Source: Helicobacter cynogastricus (GTDB taxonomy: Bacteria; Campylobacterota; Campylobacteria; Campylobacterales; Helicobacteraceae). From it: a DNA stretch of 57,212 nucleotides. The notes under the pieces were generated by a model. The model saw only the letters and a list, made by a program, of their open reading frames with translations. It was not told the origin of the DNA and ran no database searches. Shown here piece by piece: positions 1 through 8,554 of the stretch; the first letter of the stretch is position 1, and each line of letters begins with the position of its first letter. A program made the position numbers and the translations under genes. The stretch spans positions 110,513 through 167,724 of the forward strand of contig NZ_FZMQ01000011.1 of the NCBI RefSeq assembly GCF_900197855.1. Direction: 5' to 3'.

Positions 1-501
1 AGTTTAAATAAAAAAGAATTACGCAATATCTATGCAGGCAAACTAGAAGACATGTTTTCAACCATGTTTAGACAGGTGGTGATGACCAATTTTGAACGCC
101 GTATCCACAGCACGGAGAACGAGCTCAAAGCAGAGGATTTTGACACTATTTGGCAGGAAGAAAACGCCAAGATGTTTGGTAAAAGTGTTAAGCTCACTAA
201 AAACTATGCCCGTTGGTGGAGCTATATCCCCCACTTTATCCATTCACCCTTTTACTGCTATGCCTATAGCTATGGGCAACTTTTAGTGCTCGCCCTCTTT
301 GGGTTGTACCGCCAAAAACAAACCCCTAGCGAGAAAAAGGCTTTTGTGGAAACCTATACGGAATTTTTAAGCAAGGGGGGTAGCCAAAGCCCTGAAGAGT
401 TGGTAGGCATGTTTGGGCTAGACATCGCTGATAAAGAGTTTTGGAAAATTGGCATGGGTGAGGTTGAAAAAATGCTAGGCGAATTTGAGGGCTTGCTTTG
501 A
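1..501 (+). CDS. pepF: Oligoendopeptidase F family metallopeptidase, C-terminal part
   Basis: The reading frame is open from the first base, so this is the 3' end of a gene whose start lies outside the window. The visible ~166 residues match the C-terminal helical region of M3B oligoendopeptidases: the FERRIHS segment, then HFIHSPFYCYAYSYGQ, which in this family lines the substrate cleft with conserved His and Tyr residues. The zinc-binding HExxH motif would lie upstream and cannot be seen. These enzymes are cytoplasmic and degrade short peptides. The next gene begins in the stop codon (TTGA overlap), so the two are probably co-transcribed. The family call is firm; substrate range is unknown. 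Confidence 0.9.
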   Translation, partial: SLNKKELRNIYAGKLEDMFSTMFRQVVMTNFERRIHSTENELKAEDFDTIWQEENAKMFGKSVKLTKNYARWWSYIPHFIHSPFYCYAYSYGQLLVLALFGLYRQKQTPSEKKAFVETYTEFLSKGGSQSPEELVGMFGLDIADKEFWKIGMGEVEKMLGEFEGLL

Positions 502-962
502 GGGATTTGAGCGCACGCTATAACGCAATGGTTAACCAACACTGCTTGGATAACCTCCATTTTCTACACGCCAATCGTGTGAATTTCAGCGTCTTTTGCG
601 ATCTCTCTAAAGTGCGTTTTGAGCCTTTGTTACCTCGGGATCTCTTAGAAGGTTTTGGAACTTTTGTTTTGTTTGTGCTCGCAGGCTATACCTTTGAGAG
701 CCTTAAAATCCAACACCAAGAAATCAGCTTTGAAGCTGGGCTAGGTGATGATATTGAAACCACGGTGAATATCGCCCTTGAAGGGATTGTGCAAATCATC
801 ATCAAGGATAAAAACGATGCCAATGTGGTGTTATTTAATCGCTCCGATCCTAAAAATATTTTTGCAGATAATAATGAAGCGCAGATTCAAGACTCTAAGG
901 ACGCTTTTTTAGCCGATCCTAGAAACCAAAAAGTCTTGCAGACTCTCCAAGGTGATGAATGA
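498..962 (+). CDS. Conserved Helicobacter hypothetical protein
   Basis: A 154-residue soluble protein with no motif I recognise. It appears to sit in the same place as an uncharacterised gene downstream of pepF in H. pylori. The start used is a TTG overlapping the pepF stop, preceded by GAGG about seven bases upstream. An ATG at 529 is an alternative that would shorten the protein by ten residues. The middle (about residues 55-75) is hydrophobic but is not a convincing membrane segment, and there is no signal peptide. The 3' end overlaps the next gene by ATGA, pointing to translational coupling. No function can be assigned. Confidence 0.75.
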   Translation: MRDLSARYNAMVNQHCLDNLHFLHANRVNFSVFCDLSKVRFEPLLPRDLLEGFGTFVLFVLAGYTFESLKIQHQEISFEAGLGDDIETTVNIALEGIVQIIIKDKNDANVVLFNRSDPKNIFADNNEAQIQDSKDAFLADPRNQKVLQTLQGDE

Positions 963-2458
963 GTATCTTAAAATTACATCTCAAGGTTTTTAGATTTGAT
1001 GCCACCAAAGATTACAACCCTGCCTATCAGCCCTGCATCGTAGAATACGCTCCAGACTGGCGTTTGAGTGATGTTTTAAGTCATATTCCCCTTAGAGATT
1101 TTGGCTACGATAAAACCTACTTAGGGTTGCGCTTAAATGAGATGGCTGTTTTTGAGGATTTACCTATCTTAGATTTAGTAGCGCGCTTTTCTAAAGAGTG
1201 GGTGTTAGAACCCTTGAGCACAAAATACGCCCGCCACGACCTGCTTATGGATGAAGGGGCAATTTTAGAAGAGTATCAGCGGTTTTTCCATAGTGCACCC
1301 TTCCTCACTCAAGAGGAACGCTGTGCGCTGAACAAATACACTAATATCAATTTTATCCAGCCTAGCTATCCTGAGGGGTATTTTGGAGATGGCTTTTTTC
1401 TCTATATTAAATGGTTAATGGGTCGCTACCCGCACCGCGCTAAGGATTTGCTCCAAAGTATTGCCGATCCTAAATACGGCGTGATGGGATTTGTGAGCTC
1501 CTATCCTTATCTTTACCCCACAAGTGCGCGCATTGATACTGAGATTTACGATCTGCAAAAAATGCTTATTCAAAGTTCTAATTGCCCAGTGGCCAGCAAT
1601 ATTTGGGCTCACTTAAACAAGAATTTAGAATCCAAGTACCAATTCAAAACTCCTGCTCTTTCCAAAGATCAAGGCGATTTTTTACTCTTTAATGCCTACG
1701 ACAAAGCCTTTAATAGTGCCCCACTTTTAACAAGTGTGAAAGCTCTCTTAAAGCGTTTGGGGATACACATACTTGAAATGGAATGTTGTTTTGATGGGGG
1801 TTATTGGGGACGACTAGGAGATTTGGAAAAATTCTTAAGTGCCAACGCCTATAACATGGCTCTTGCTCAAAAAATGGGCGTGCCCTTGCTGTTGTGCGAT
1901 CAAGATTCCTATGCCAATGCGCTCTATGCCAAAGAACTCTTAAAAGATCAGGAGCTTAGAGAGAAAATTAATACTGCCCTCCTCTCCTATGGCTTGGAAT
2001 ATCAAGACGCGTCCTTAGTGTATTTGAACACGCACTTGAAAAGTTTAGGCTTAGAGCTCAAAGAGGTTTTTGAGGGCTTTTCAAGCGTGCTATTTGCTCC
2101 CGAAGAAGAAAGTTACACGCCCCTTTTTGATTCCTTGAAACTGACTTGTAAAACCCCTCTCTTTGCCAAACAGGCATGCGCCCATCTGCTAGATATTAAC
2201 ACGCCTTTAGCGTTAAAGCGTTTTGGAGCGATGCGCTATGATGCCATCGATCTAGGTGCTGATTTTTTACTCACCACTTCTATAAGCCAGTTCCACATGT
2301 TGGATAGTTTGGCTAAACAAGCCTCCAAAGTTTGCCAAAGAGATCATGATAGCACCAGTACCCTCTTTTTATCCCAACTCCTTCTGCTTGGAATGGGTGA
2401 AAAAGATGCCCACACGCTTGGGTTAGACGCACACCAGCATCCTTTTATTTTCCTCTAA
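959..2458 (+). CDS. DUF5644-type protein (possible HdrB-like C-terminal region)
   Basis: A 499-residue cytoplasmic protein. Its first ~90 residues resemble the beta-grasp-like N-terminus found in succinate dehydrogenase/fumarate reductase iron-sulfur-type proteins, and the family is catalogued as DUF5644 in Campylobacterota. The C-terminal half has scattered Cys residues (for example ECCFDGGYWGRLGD near residues 275-290, LLCDQDSY, LTCKTP, KQACAHLL, KVCQRDHD) that recall the cysteine-rich CCG domains of heterodisulfide reductase HdrB, although the exact CCG spacing is not kept. It starts in an ATGA overlap with the preceding gene. A redox role is inference only. Confidence 0.7.
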   Translation: MSILKLHLKVFRFDATKDYNPAYQPCIVEYAPDWRLSDVLSHIPLRDFGYDKTYLGLRLNEMAVFEDLPILDLVARFSKEWVLEPLSTKYARHDLLMDEGAILEEYQRFFHSAPFLTQEERCALNKYTNINFIQPSYPEGYFGDGFFLYIKWLMGRYPHRAKDLLQSIADPKYGVMGFVSSYPYLYPTSARIDTEIYDLQKMLIQSSNCPVASNIWAHLNKNLESKYQFKTPALSKDQGDFLLFNAYDKAFNSAPLLTSVKALLKRLGIHILEMECCFDGGYWGRLGDLEKFLSANAYNMALAQKMGVPLLLCDQDSYANALYAKELLKDQELREKINTALLSYGLEYQDASLVYLNTHLKSLGLELKEVFEGFSSVLFAPEEESYTPLFDSLKLTCKTPLFAKQACAHLLDINTPLALKRFGAMRYDAIDLGADFLLTTSISQFHMLDSLAKQASKVCQRDHDSTSTLFLSQLLLLGMGEKDAHTLGLDAHQHPFIFL

Positions 2459-2468
2459 GGATTCTAAA

Positions 2469-2786
2469 GTGCAGATAGGCTTAAAAATTCTTTTTGCTAT
2501 GGCCTTGAGCATGGGATGGTATGCGATCAATGGAGAGGATTCGGCCCAACTCTCCTTGCTTATTTTTTTGTTTATGTTGGCCCTTTTATTGCTCAAGCCT
2601 ATTTCTTTCCAATCACCTGAAAAGCGTGAAGACTATATCCAACAGCTCAAACACAATTACGAGCGTAAGATGGATCTAAAAAAGAAAGAAAAAGCGGAGA
2701 AAAAGCGACTCTCTCAAGCCGTTACAGAGCGGGATTACAAAAAAGAGCGCGAAAGAAACAAGCGATTCGATCATAAATTTTTTTAA
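2469..2786 (+). CDS. Small membrane protein with charged coiled C-terminus
   Basis: A 105-residue protein starting at GTG, with AAGGA about nine bases upstream. Residues 1-20 and 28-43 form two hydrophobic segments; the rest is a very Lys/Glu/Arg-rich helix (residues about 50-100) likely to face the cytoplasm. It lies ten bases after the DUF5644-type gene and ten bases before the next gene, so all belong to one transcript. No family beyond conserved Helicobacter membrane protein is recognised. Confidence 0.7.
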   Translation: MQIGLKILFAMALSMGWYAINGEDSAQLSLLIFLFMLALLLLKPISFQSPEKREDYIQQLKHNYERKMDLKKKEKAEKKRLSQAVTERDYKKERERNKRFDHKFF

Positions 2787-2796
2787 GTGAGGTTAT

Positions 2797-3501
2797 ATGG
2801 AAGTGATCTTAGTGGTAGCTGTCGCAGCAGTGTTGATCTATCTTTACTACACTTTGCAAAACTATCTGAAAAACCCTTTGCACGCCCCTTCATCTACATC
2901 ACCCGTGTCAGAAGCTCCCGCCTTTTGTGCTCTACCCACTCCTGAGGAAAAATTGCGCCAAAGCGAAGTGGGTATCACCACTCTTTTGATGGCGCAAGTG
3001 GCAACACGCATGCCAGATAGCCCTCTCAAAAAAGCTCTCATTGGCCTCTTTTTAAACCAACAAGAAGAGCTAAAAGAACTCTATGAAAATTCAGAAACTC
3101 CCCCCCTAGAGGATCTTTGTATGCACTTCATGGAGGTTGCGCATGGTGAATACAAAAAACGCCTTAAACTTGTGGAATTTTTCTTTGTGTTGGCTTACGC
3201 ACCGGGGTTTTTGCAAGAAGAAGCTAAAGAAGCCCTCCTAGATGTGGGGGCTTTCTTGAAGCTTGAAAACGCTGATTTTAACGCCCTTTATGATAATTTT
3301 GATCAGCTCGCCACACAGAAAACCTATAAGGTCATTTTAGCCAAAATTGTTGACTTTGCAAGTTTTCAAAACCAAGTAAGCTTGTATTATCTTAATTTTA
3401 TGGACGCTAAAGCGTGGAACAAAAGTTATTATCCCGATCGCATGTGCGTTCTCTGGAGTTTACAAAACCTTTATAACGCAACACAGACTCAAGATAGCTA
3501 G
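2797..3501 (+). CDS. Membrane-anchored TerB-like helical protein
   Basis: A 234-residue protein with one N-terminal transmembrane segment (residues about 3-20), a short Pro/Ser linker and an all-helical domain (about residues 50-230). The domain contains a motif like FFFVLAYAPGFLQEEAKEALLDVGAFLKL, reminiscent of the TerB-like fold found N-terminal in DjlA-type co-chaperones. No J domain is present. It starts at an ATG preceded by GTGAGG. Although it lies directly upstream of comB9, where comB8 sits in H. pylori, it shows no VirB8 features. The TerB assignment is moderate and the function unknown. Confidence 0.65.
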   Translation: MEVILVVAVAAVLIYLYYTLQNYLKNPLHAPSSTSPVSEAPAFCALPTPEEKLRQSEVGITTLLMAQVATRMPDSPLKKALIGLFLNQQEELKELYENSETPPLEDLCMHFMEVAHGEYKKRLKLVEFFFVLAYAPGFLQEEAKEALLDVGAFLKLENADFNALYDNFDQLATQKTYKVILAKIVDFASFQNQVSLYYLNFMDAKAWNKSYYPDRMCVLWSLQNLYNATQTQDS

Positions 3502-3520
3502 GCATTATTTTTTACAACAT

Positions 3521-4543
3521 ATGCCAAAGCTGGTCTATGAGTTTCTTTTGCAGTGTCGATTCAAAGCACCTCTCTTTTTCTTAGCTCTATTCATGGGATT
3601 CTCTGTATTAAAAGCGATCTCTGATCCGCCCGTTATCACGCCACCACCCACCCACACAGAAGAATCTGATGAAGAGGAGATGCAAGAGGAGGATGAGCCA
3701 TCCCATTCCATGCAAGACCTCCATGCCATTCAAGAAAGCTTCTTTTACAAGCAACGCACAGATTTAGACAACACTCTCTTTATTGATGCCCATTTGGGTG
3801 AAACCTATAAAATCCGCCTGCGCTATGCAATGGTTAGCATGTTTATTTTTAATGAACCTATCGCGGAAGTGATCTTGGGCGATTCGATAGGCTTTAGTAG
3901 TAAAATGCTCAGAGAAACACAGCAAAATAGCAATGTTTTGTTGCTCAAACCCTTGCAAATTGGGATCGATTCTAATCTGAATGTCATTGGCAAAAGTGGC
4001 AAAGTCTATGCCTTTTATATCTTTTCTACAACCTACACCAGCAATAAAAACCCTGCCCTTAACATTTATGTCTCCGATCGGCATTTCTTTGAACATCACC
4101 TCGACACTTCAGGTTCTCTAGCACTTTTAAATTCAGAGCAAGCTCCATATCAACCTGCAACAGACAATAAACGCTATTTGATCATCGGACAGGGAGTGAA
4201 CGCGATGCGCATAGATCGATCCCAAATCCAACGCAATTATAAAGTGCTTGGAGCTAAAAAACGGGCATGGTTTTGTTTGTGGTTATGCAAAGTGGCTAGA
4301 AAACAGCCTATCAAACCCTTAGAGATCTTCAATGACACGCATTTTACTTACTTTAAATTCAACCATCTTCTCTCTCAAATCAAGTTTCCTGTCGCCTACA
4401 AAGTTGTAGATGGCTATGACAACCCTATTAATACGCGCGTTGTAGGTGATTATCTCGTTGCTGAAGACATTGCGGATAAATGGACACTTCGAGAGGGCAA
4501 ACTTCATGCTTGTATCCGGCGCACCCGCCAATCCGCACAATGA
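3521..4543 (+). CDS. comB9: ComB9, VirB9-like competence type IV secretion protein
   Basis: A 340-residue protein with an N-terminal signal/anchor segment (residues about 16-32), an acidic-proline linker (about 40-70, rich in Glu/Asp) and a VirB9/TrbG-type domain. The stretch TYKIRLRYAMVSMFIFNEPIAEVILGDS (about 100-130) is the family's typical N-terminal beta domain; the C-terminal beta domain is around 255-330. In Helicobacter, ComB9 is part of the outer-membrane core of the ComB DNA-uptake machine. It overlaps comB10 by ATGA. An ATG at 3593 would give a shorter leader, but the upstream ATG gives a better signal segment. Confidence 0.88.
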   Translation: MPKLVYEFLLQCRFKAPLFFLALFMGFSVLKAISDPPVITPPPTHTEESDEEEMQEEDEPSHSMQDLHAIQESFFYKQRTDLDNTLFIDAHLGETYKIRLRYAMVSMFIFNEPIAEVILGDSIGFSSKMLRETQQNSNVLLLKPLQIGIDSNLNVIGKSGKVYAFYIFSTTYTSNKNPALNIYVSDRHFFEHHLDTSGSLALLNSEQAPYQPATDNKRYLIIGQGVNAMRIDRSQIQRNYKVLGAKKRAWFCLWLCKVARKQPIKPLEIFNDTHFTYFKFNHLLSQIKFPVAYKVVDGYDNPINTRVVGDYLVAEDIADKWTLREGKLHACIRRTRQSAQ

Positions 4544-5619
4544 AAGACACATGGCTTAAAAAAATTCTCTCCATTAGTGCAATCGCCATTGCCATCATTG
4601 CCCTTTCATTATGGGTGCATCGCCCTAAAACTCCCCAATCACCCCCACTCATAGAGACTAAATACCCTCTAGCAGATTACCATTTCATTCCTCCTCAAAA
4701 ACCCCCTCCCCCTCCCCCGCAAACTCCCCTTGATTATGCAGATCTTAAAACACAGCTACGCGAAGCTACCACGCGCATCCAACAACTGCAAGAGGAATTA
4801 GATCGTAAAATATCTGCTTCTGAAAGCCTCCCATCATCTCCACCGCCCCAAGAGGACACTCAAAGAAGCGATTTATTAGCAACACGCATCCAAGCTTTTG
4901 AATCTGACCATGTAGAAAAGATGCAAGAAAATATCACAGAAGGATTTGATAACCTCAAAGCAAAAGACACTGCCACTCATGAAAATAGACTTTTTAGGAC
5001 AATTACAGCCGATAAAATGATCCCAGCTTTTTTAATCACTCCTATTAGCTCTAAATTAGCAGGCAAGGCTATCGCGCAAGTAGAAAGCGATGTGTTTGCT
5101 AGTATGGGCAACATCATATTGATCCCTAAGGGTTCTAAGGTCATTGGGTATTACAACAACACTAATAAAGTAGGGGAATACCGCTTGGACATCGTGTGGA
5201 CTCGAATCATCACGCCCAAAGGGGTTAATATTATGCTCACTAATGCGAAAGGTGCAGATATTAAAGGTTATAGTGGTCTTGTAGGCGAGATGATGACTCA
5301 CAATCTTCAACGCTATGGCTTGCCCTTGCTGGTTTCCACTCTCTCTAATGGCCTTTTGATTGCCCTAACCTCTGCAATTGCAGATAAAACGGGTAAAAAT
5401 AATTTTTTTGGAGATTATCTTTTAATGCAGATGACACGCCAAACCGGTATGGGATTAAATCAAATCGTGGCTCAAATTCTAAGAGATAAAAGTCAATTAA
5501 ACCCGGTGATCGTGATTAGGGAGGGTAGTCGTGTGTTTATTTCGCCTAATTTAGATATTTTCTTCCCCCCTCCCAAAGAGGGAGAGATTAAAGTAGAGGT
5601 TGTTGACACGGCAAAGTGA
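4540..5619 (+). CDS. comB10: ComB10, VirB10/TrbI-like competence protein
   Basis: A 359-residue protein with a short cytoplasmic N-terminus, one transmembrane helix (about residues 8-25), a proline-rich segment (about 55-65), a coiled-coil stretch (about 70-100) and a C-terminal VirB10 beta-barrel domain (about 165-345, including AQVESDVFASMGNIILIPKGSKVIG and NPVIVIREGSRVFISPNLDI). VirB10 proteins span the inner membrane and periplasm and link to VirB9. The ATG at 4540 overlaps the comB9 stop and gives a sensible N-terminus; the frame remains open 60 bases further upstream inside comB9, which is not used. Natural transformation is the expected role. Confidence 0.9.
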   Translation: MKDTWLKKILSISAIAIAIIALSLWVHRPKTPQSPPLIETKYPLADYHFIPPQKPPPPPPQTPLDYADLKTQLREATTRIQQLQEELDRKISASESLPSSPPPQEDTQRSDLLATRIQAFESDHVEKMQENITEGFDNLKAKDTATHENRLFRTITADKMIPAFLITPISSKLAGKAIAQVESDVFASMGNIILIPKGSKVIGYYNNTNKVGEYRLDIVWTRIITPKGVNIMLTNAKGADIKGYSGLVGEMMTHNLQRYGLPLLVSTLSNGLLIALTSAIADKTGKNNFFGDYLLMQMTRQTGMGLNQIVAQILRDKSQLNPVIVIREGSRVFISPNLDIFFPPPKEGEIKVEVVDTAK

Positions 5620-5647
5620 AAACATTAGTTGCATTTTAACATTTAAA

Positions 5648-5656
5648 TGCTAGAAT
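5648..5656 (+). promoter_or_regulatory. Extended -10 promoter of the oor operon
   Basis: TGC followed directly by TAGAAT lies 32 bases before the oorD start, with no clear -35 box. A strong Shine-Dalgarno (ATAAGGAG) precedes the ATG at 5689. A small hairpin (TTGCG...CGCAA, 5657-5675) sits in the leader. Confidence 0.6.
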
Positions 5657-5688
5657 TGCGGGATTTTTTCGCAAGATAAGGAGTTTTA

Positions 5689-6030
5689 ATGTCCAAGATG
5701 GTAGCTCCCCAAGGCGTGCCCGTTTGGGTAAATGAGGCGCGTTGTAAGGGTTGCGATTTATGCGTGTCTGTGTGCCCGGCCGGGGTGTTGGGTATGGGTG
5801 TGAGATTGGATCACATCTTGGGAAAAGTGGCTAAGGTGGCATACCCAGAGAGCTGTATTGGGTGTTGTAAATGCGAGTTGGGTTGTCCAGATTTTGCCAT
5901 TTATGTCGCGGAGAAAAAAGAGTTTAAATTTGCCAAAGTGTCTAAGGATGCTGAGCAGAGAGGGGCTAGGGTGCGGGCTAATCATTACATGCTCTTAGAA
6001 GAGAGTGTAGCTGAGGGGAGGGGACAATGA
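5689..6030 (+). CDS. oorD: 2-oxoglutarate:acceptor oxidoreductase, ferredoxin-like delta subunit
   Basis: A 113-residue protein with two 4Fe-4S motifs: CKGCDLCVSVCP near residues 19-30 and CIGCCKCELGCP near residues 56-67. It is the electron-transfer subunit of the four-subunit OorDABC enzyme that converts 2-oxoglutarate plus CoA to succinyl-CoA, replacing the usual dehydrogenase complex in Helicobacter and Campylobacter. It is the first gene of the operon and overlaps oorA by ATGA. The enzyme is oxygen-sensitive and needs a low-potential acceptor, consistent with microaerobic life. Confidence 0.95.
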   Translation: MSKMVAPQGVPVWVNEARCKGCDLCVSVCPAGVLGMGVRLDHILGKVAKVAYPESCIGCCKCELGCPDFAIYVAEKKEFKFAKVSKDAEQRGARVRANHYMLLEESVAEGRGQ

Positions 6031-7157
6031 GAGAAGTGATTTCAGATGGCAATGATTTAGTCGCGCGTGCAGCTATTGATGCGGGCTGCCGCTTTTTTGG
6101 AGGCTATCCCATTACTCCTAGCTCAGACATCATGCATGCGATGAGCACACTTTTGCCCGCACATGGGGGGCATTTTATCCAAATGGAAGATGAGATTGGG
6201 GGCGTGTGCGTGTCTTTGGGGGCTAGCATGAGCGGGGTAAAGGCAATGACGGCTAGCTCAGGCCCGGGAATTTCTTTGAAAGTAGAGCAGATTGGTTATG
6301 CCTTCATGACAGAAACCCCTCTTGTGATCGTGGATGTGATGCGCTCAGGTCCCTCCACAGGGATGCCTACCCGCGTAGCTCAGGGAGATGTGAGTTTTTT
6401 GAAACACCCCTCCCATGGAGATTTCAAATCTGTAACCTTGGCTCCGGGCAATTTAGAGGAAATCTATAGCCAGACCCTGCGCGCCTTCAATTTAGCAGAG
6501 ATGTTGATGACTCCGGTCTTTTTACTCCTAGATGAAACCATCGGGCACATGTATGGGCGGGTGCAACTGCCCGATTTGCAGGAAGTGCAAAAAAGCGTGG
6601 TGAATCGGCGTGTCTTTGAGGGTGATCCTAAGGATTATAAACCCTATGCCGTATCTCAAGATGAATCGGCCATTCTTAACCCCTTTTTTAAAGGTTATCG
6701 CTACCACATTACAGGGCTACACCATGGCCCCATTGGCTTTCCCACAGAAGACGCCCAAATTGGGGGCGCGCTCATCGATCGGCTCTTTAATAAGATTGAC
6801 TCTAAGAGTCACATTGTGTGCCAAAATGAAGAAATCGGTTTAGAGGACGCAGAGGTGTTGGTCATTGGCTATGGCTCTAGCGCGTTAGCGATCAAAGAAG
6901 CCCTTAGAGATTTAAAGGCACAAGGGTTTAATAAAAAAATTGGCTTTTTCCGCCCCCTCACACTTTGGCCCAGCCCGCGCGCTAGATTGGCAGAACTGGG
7001 GAAAAAGTTTGAAAAAATTCTGATGGTAGAGCTCAATAAGGGGCAGTATGTCCTAGAGGTTGAGCATGCCATGGGGCGCAGGGTGGAGGCGTTATTGCAA
7101 GCAGATGGTCGCCCCTTTACTCCTAGACAAATCGCGCTAAAAATAAAGGAGCTCTAA
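6027..7157 (+). CDS. oorA: 2-oxoglutarate:acceptor oxidoreductase alpha subunit
   Basis: A 376-residue protein of the PorA/KorA pyrimidine-binding family. The N-terminus has the conserved GGYPITPSSDIMH segment (about residues 22-34) and ASSGPGISLK (about 77-86), which shape the active site with the beta subunit; the C-terminal transketolase-like domain carries GYGSSALAIKEA. The order D-A-B-C and the overlaps with neighbours are those of a 2-oxoglutarate rather than pyruvate oxidoreductase in Helicobacter. Confidence 0.95.
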   Translation: MREVISDGNDLVARAAIDAGCRFFGGYPITPSSDIMHAMSTLLPAHGGHFIQMEDEIGGVCVSLGASMSGVKAMTASSGPGISLKVEQIGYAFMTETPLVIVDVMRSGPSTGMPTRVAQGDVSFLKHPSHGDFKSVTLAPGNLEEIYSQTLRAFNLAEMLMTPVFLLLDETIGHMYGRVQLPDLQEVQKSVVNRRVFEGDPKDYKPYAVSQDESAILNPFFKGYRYHITGLHHGPIGFPTEDAQIGGALIDRLFNKIDSKSHIVCQNEEIGLEDAEVLVIGYGSSALAIKEALRDLKAQGFNKKIGFFRPLTLWPSPRARLAELGKKFEKILMVELNKGQYVLEVEHAMGRRVEALLQADGRPFTPRQIALKIKEL

Positions 7158-7991
7158 ATGGCATTTGATTATGACGAATATTTACGCGTGGATAAAACCC
7201 CTACGCTTTGGTGTTGGGGCTGTGGGGATGGGGTGATCCTAAAATGTATTATCCGCGCGATCGATAGCTTGGGCTGGAATATGGATGATGTGTGCTTGGT
7301 GAGTGGGATTGGTTGTAGCGGGCGCATGAGCTCTTATGTGAATTGCAACACCGTGCACACCACACATGGGCGCGCGCTAGCTTATGCCACGGGAATCAAA
7401 TTAGCCAACTCTAAAAAACATGTAATCGTGGTTTCTGGAGATGGGGATAGTTTTGCAATCGGGGGCAATCACACCATCCACGCTTGCAGGCGCAATATTG
7501 ATTTAAATTTGGTTTTGGTGAATAATTTCATTTATGGACTGACCAATTCGCAAACCTCCCCCACAACGCCTAATGGCATGTGGACGGTTACTGCACAAGG
7601 GGGTAATATTGACAACCACTTTGACCCCTGCGAGATCACCATGGCAGCTGGGGCGAGTTTTGTGGCGCGCGAGAGCGTGCTCGATCCTAAGAGATTGGAG
7701 CGCACTTTGGCAGAGGGCTTTAGTCATAAGGGCTTTAGCTTTGTGGATGTACATAGCAATTGCCATATCAATTTGGGGCGTAAAAACAAAATGGGCGAAG
7801 CGGCCCAAACTCTAGCGTGGATTCAATCCCGCTTAGTGAGCAAACGCCAATACGAGGCCTTGAGCCCAGAGGAGAGAGAGGGCAAGTATCCTACCGGTGT
7901 GCTCAAACACGACACCTCTAGGGTGGAGTATTGTGAAGCTTATGAGGGCGTGATCGCCAAAGCGATGGAAAAAAGAGAGGGGCGCGCATGA
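7158..7991 (+). CDS. oorB: 2-oxoglutarate:acceptor oxidoreductase beta subunit (thiamine diphosphate)
   Basis: A 277-residue subunit that binds thiamine diphosphate. It shows the TPP motif GDGDSFAIGGNHTIH (about residues 94-108) ending with VNNFIYGLT, and an N-terminal CWGCGDG motif with further conserved Cys (SGIGCSGR) of the type that hold a 4Fe-4S cluster. It begins immediately after the oorA stop and overlaps oorC by ATGA. The reaction is oxidative decarboxylation of 2-oxoglutarate in the branched TCA pathway. Confidence 0.95.
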   Translation: MAFDYDEYLRVDKTPTLWCWGCGDGVILKCIIRAIDSLGWNMDDVCLVSGIGCSGRMSSYVNCNTVHTTHGRALAYATGIKLANSKKHVIVVSGDGDSFAIGGNHTIHACRRNIDLNLVLVNNFIYGLTNSQTSPTTPNGMWTVTAQGGNIDNHFDPCEITMAAGASFVARESVLDPKRLERTLAEGFSHKGFSFVDVHSNCHINLGRKNKMGEAAQTLAWIQSRLVSKRQYEALSPEEREGKYPTGVLKHDTSRVEYCEAYEGVIAKAMEKREGRA

Positions 7992-8554
7992 GTTTAGAAT
8001 TGCGTTTTACGGGCGTAGGCGGGCAGGGGGTTTTGCTAGCTGGGGAGATTTTAGCCGAAGCTAAGATCGCTACTGGTGGGTTTGGCACGAAAACCTCTAC
8101 CTACACCAGCCAAGTAAGGGGTGGGCCCACTAAGGTAGATATTATTTTAAGCTCTGAGGAGATCATTTACCCCTATGCCAAACAGGGCGAAATCGATTTT
8201 ATGCTCTCAGTAGCCCAAAGCAGTTATAACCTCTTTAAGGGAGATGTCAAGCCCGGGGGAGTAGTGGTGGTTGACCCTAACTTAGTCCACCCCACCCCAG
8301 AGGATGAAGACAAGTTTGCGCTCTATAAAATCCCCATCATCACCATCGCCAAAGATGAGGTGGGCAATATCATCACCCAATCCGTGGTCGCCCTAGCGAT
8401 CACGATCACTCTTACAGAATGCGTGGATCGCGCTCAAGTGATTGAAACGATGATCTCTAAAGTGCCCGCTAAAGTAGCAGAGCTGAATAAAAAAGCCTTT
8501 GAAATTGGGCAAGCGCACGCACTAAAGGCTTTGGAAGCCAAAAAAATCTCTTGA
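7988..8554 (+). CDS. oorC: 2-oxoglutarate:acceptor oxidoreductase gamma subunit
   Basis: A 188-residue PorC/KorC-type subunit beginning with FTGVGGQGVLLAGEILAEA, the family's glycine-rich N-terminus, followed by TSTYTSQVRGGPTKVDI. It closes the oorDABC set. Its TGA overlaps the TTG start of the next gene, so the lysine/aromatic cluster that follows is probably carried on the same transcript. Confidence 0.95.
   Translation: MSLELRFTGVGGQGVLLAGEILAEAKIATGGFGTKTSTYTSQVRGGPTKVDIILSSEEIIYPYAKQGEIDFMLSVAQSSYNLFKGDVKPGGVVVVDPNLVHPTPEDEDKFALYKIPIITIAKDEVGNIITQSVVALAITITLTECVDRAQVIETMISKVPAKVAELNKKAFEIGQAHALKALEAKKIS

Noticed and set aside
4691-4725. C-rich stretch in comB10 as a slippery tract
   Set aside because: It is broken by other bases and encodes the proline-rich spacer typical of VirB10 proteins.
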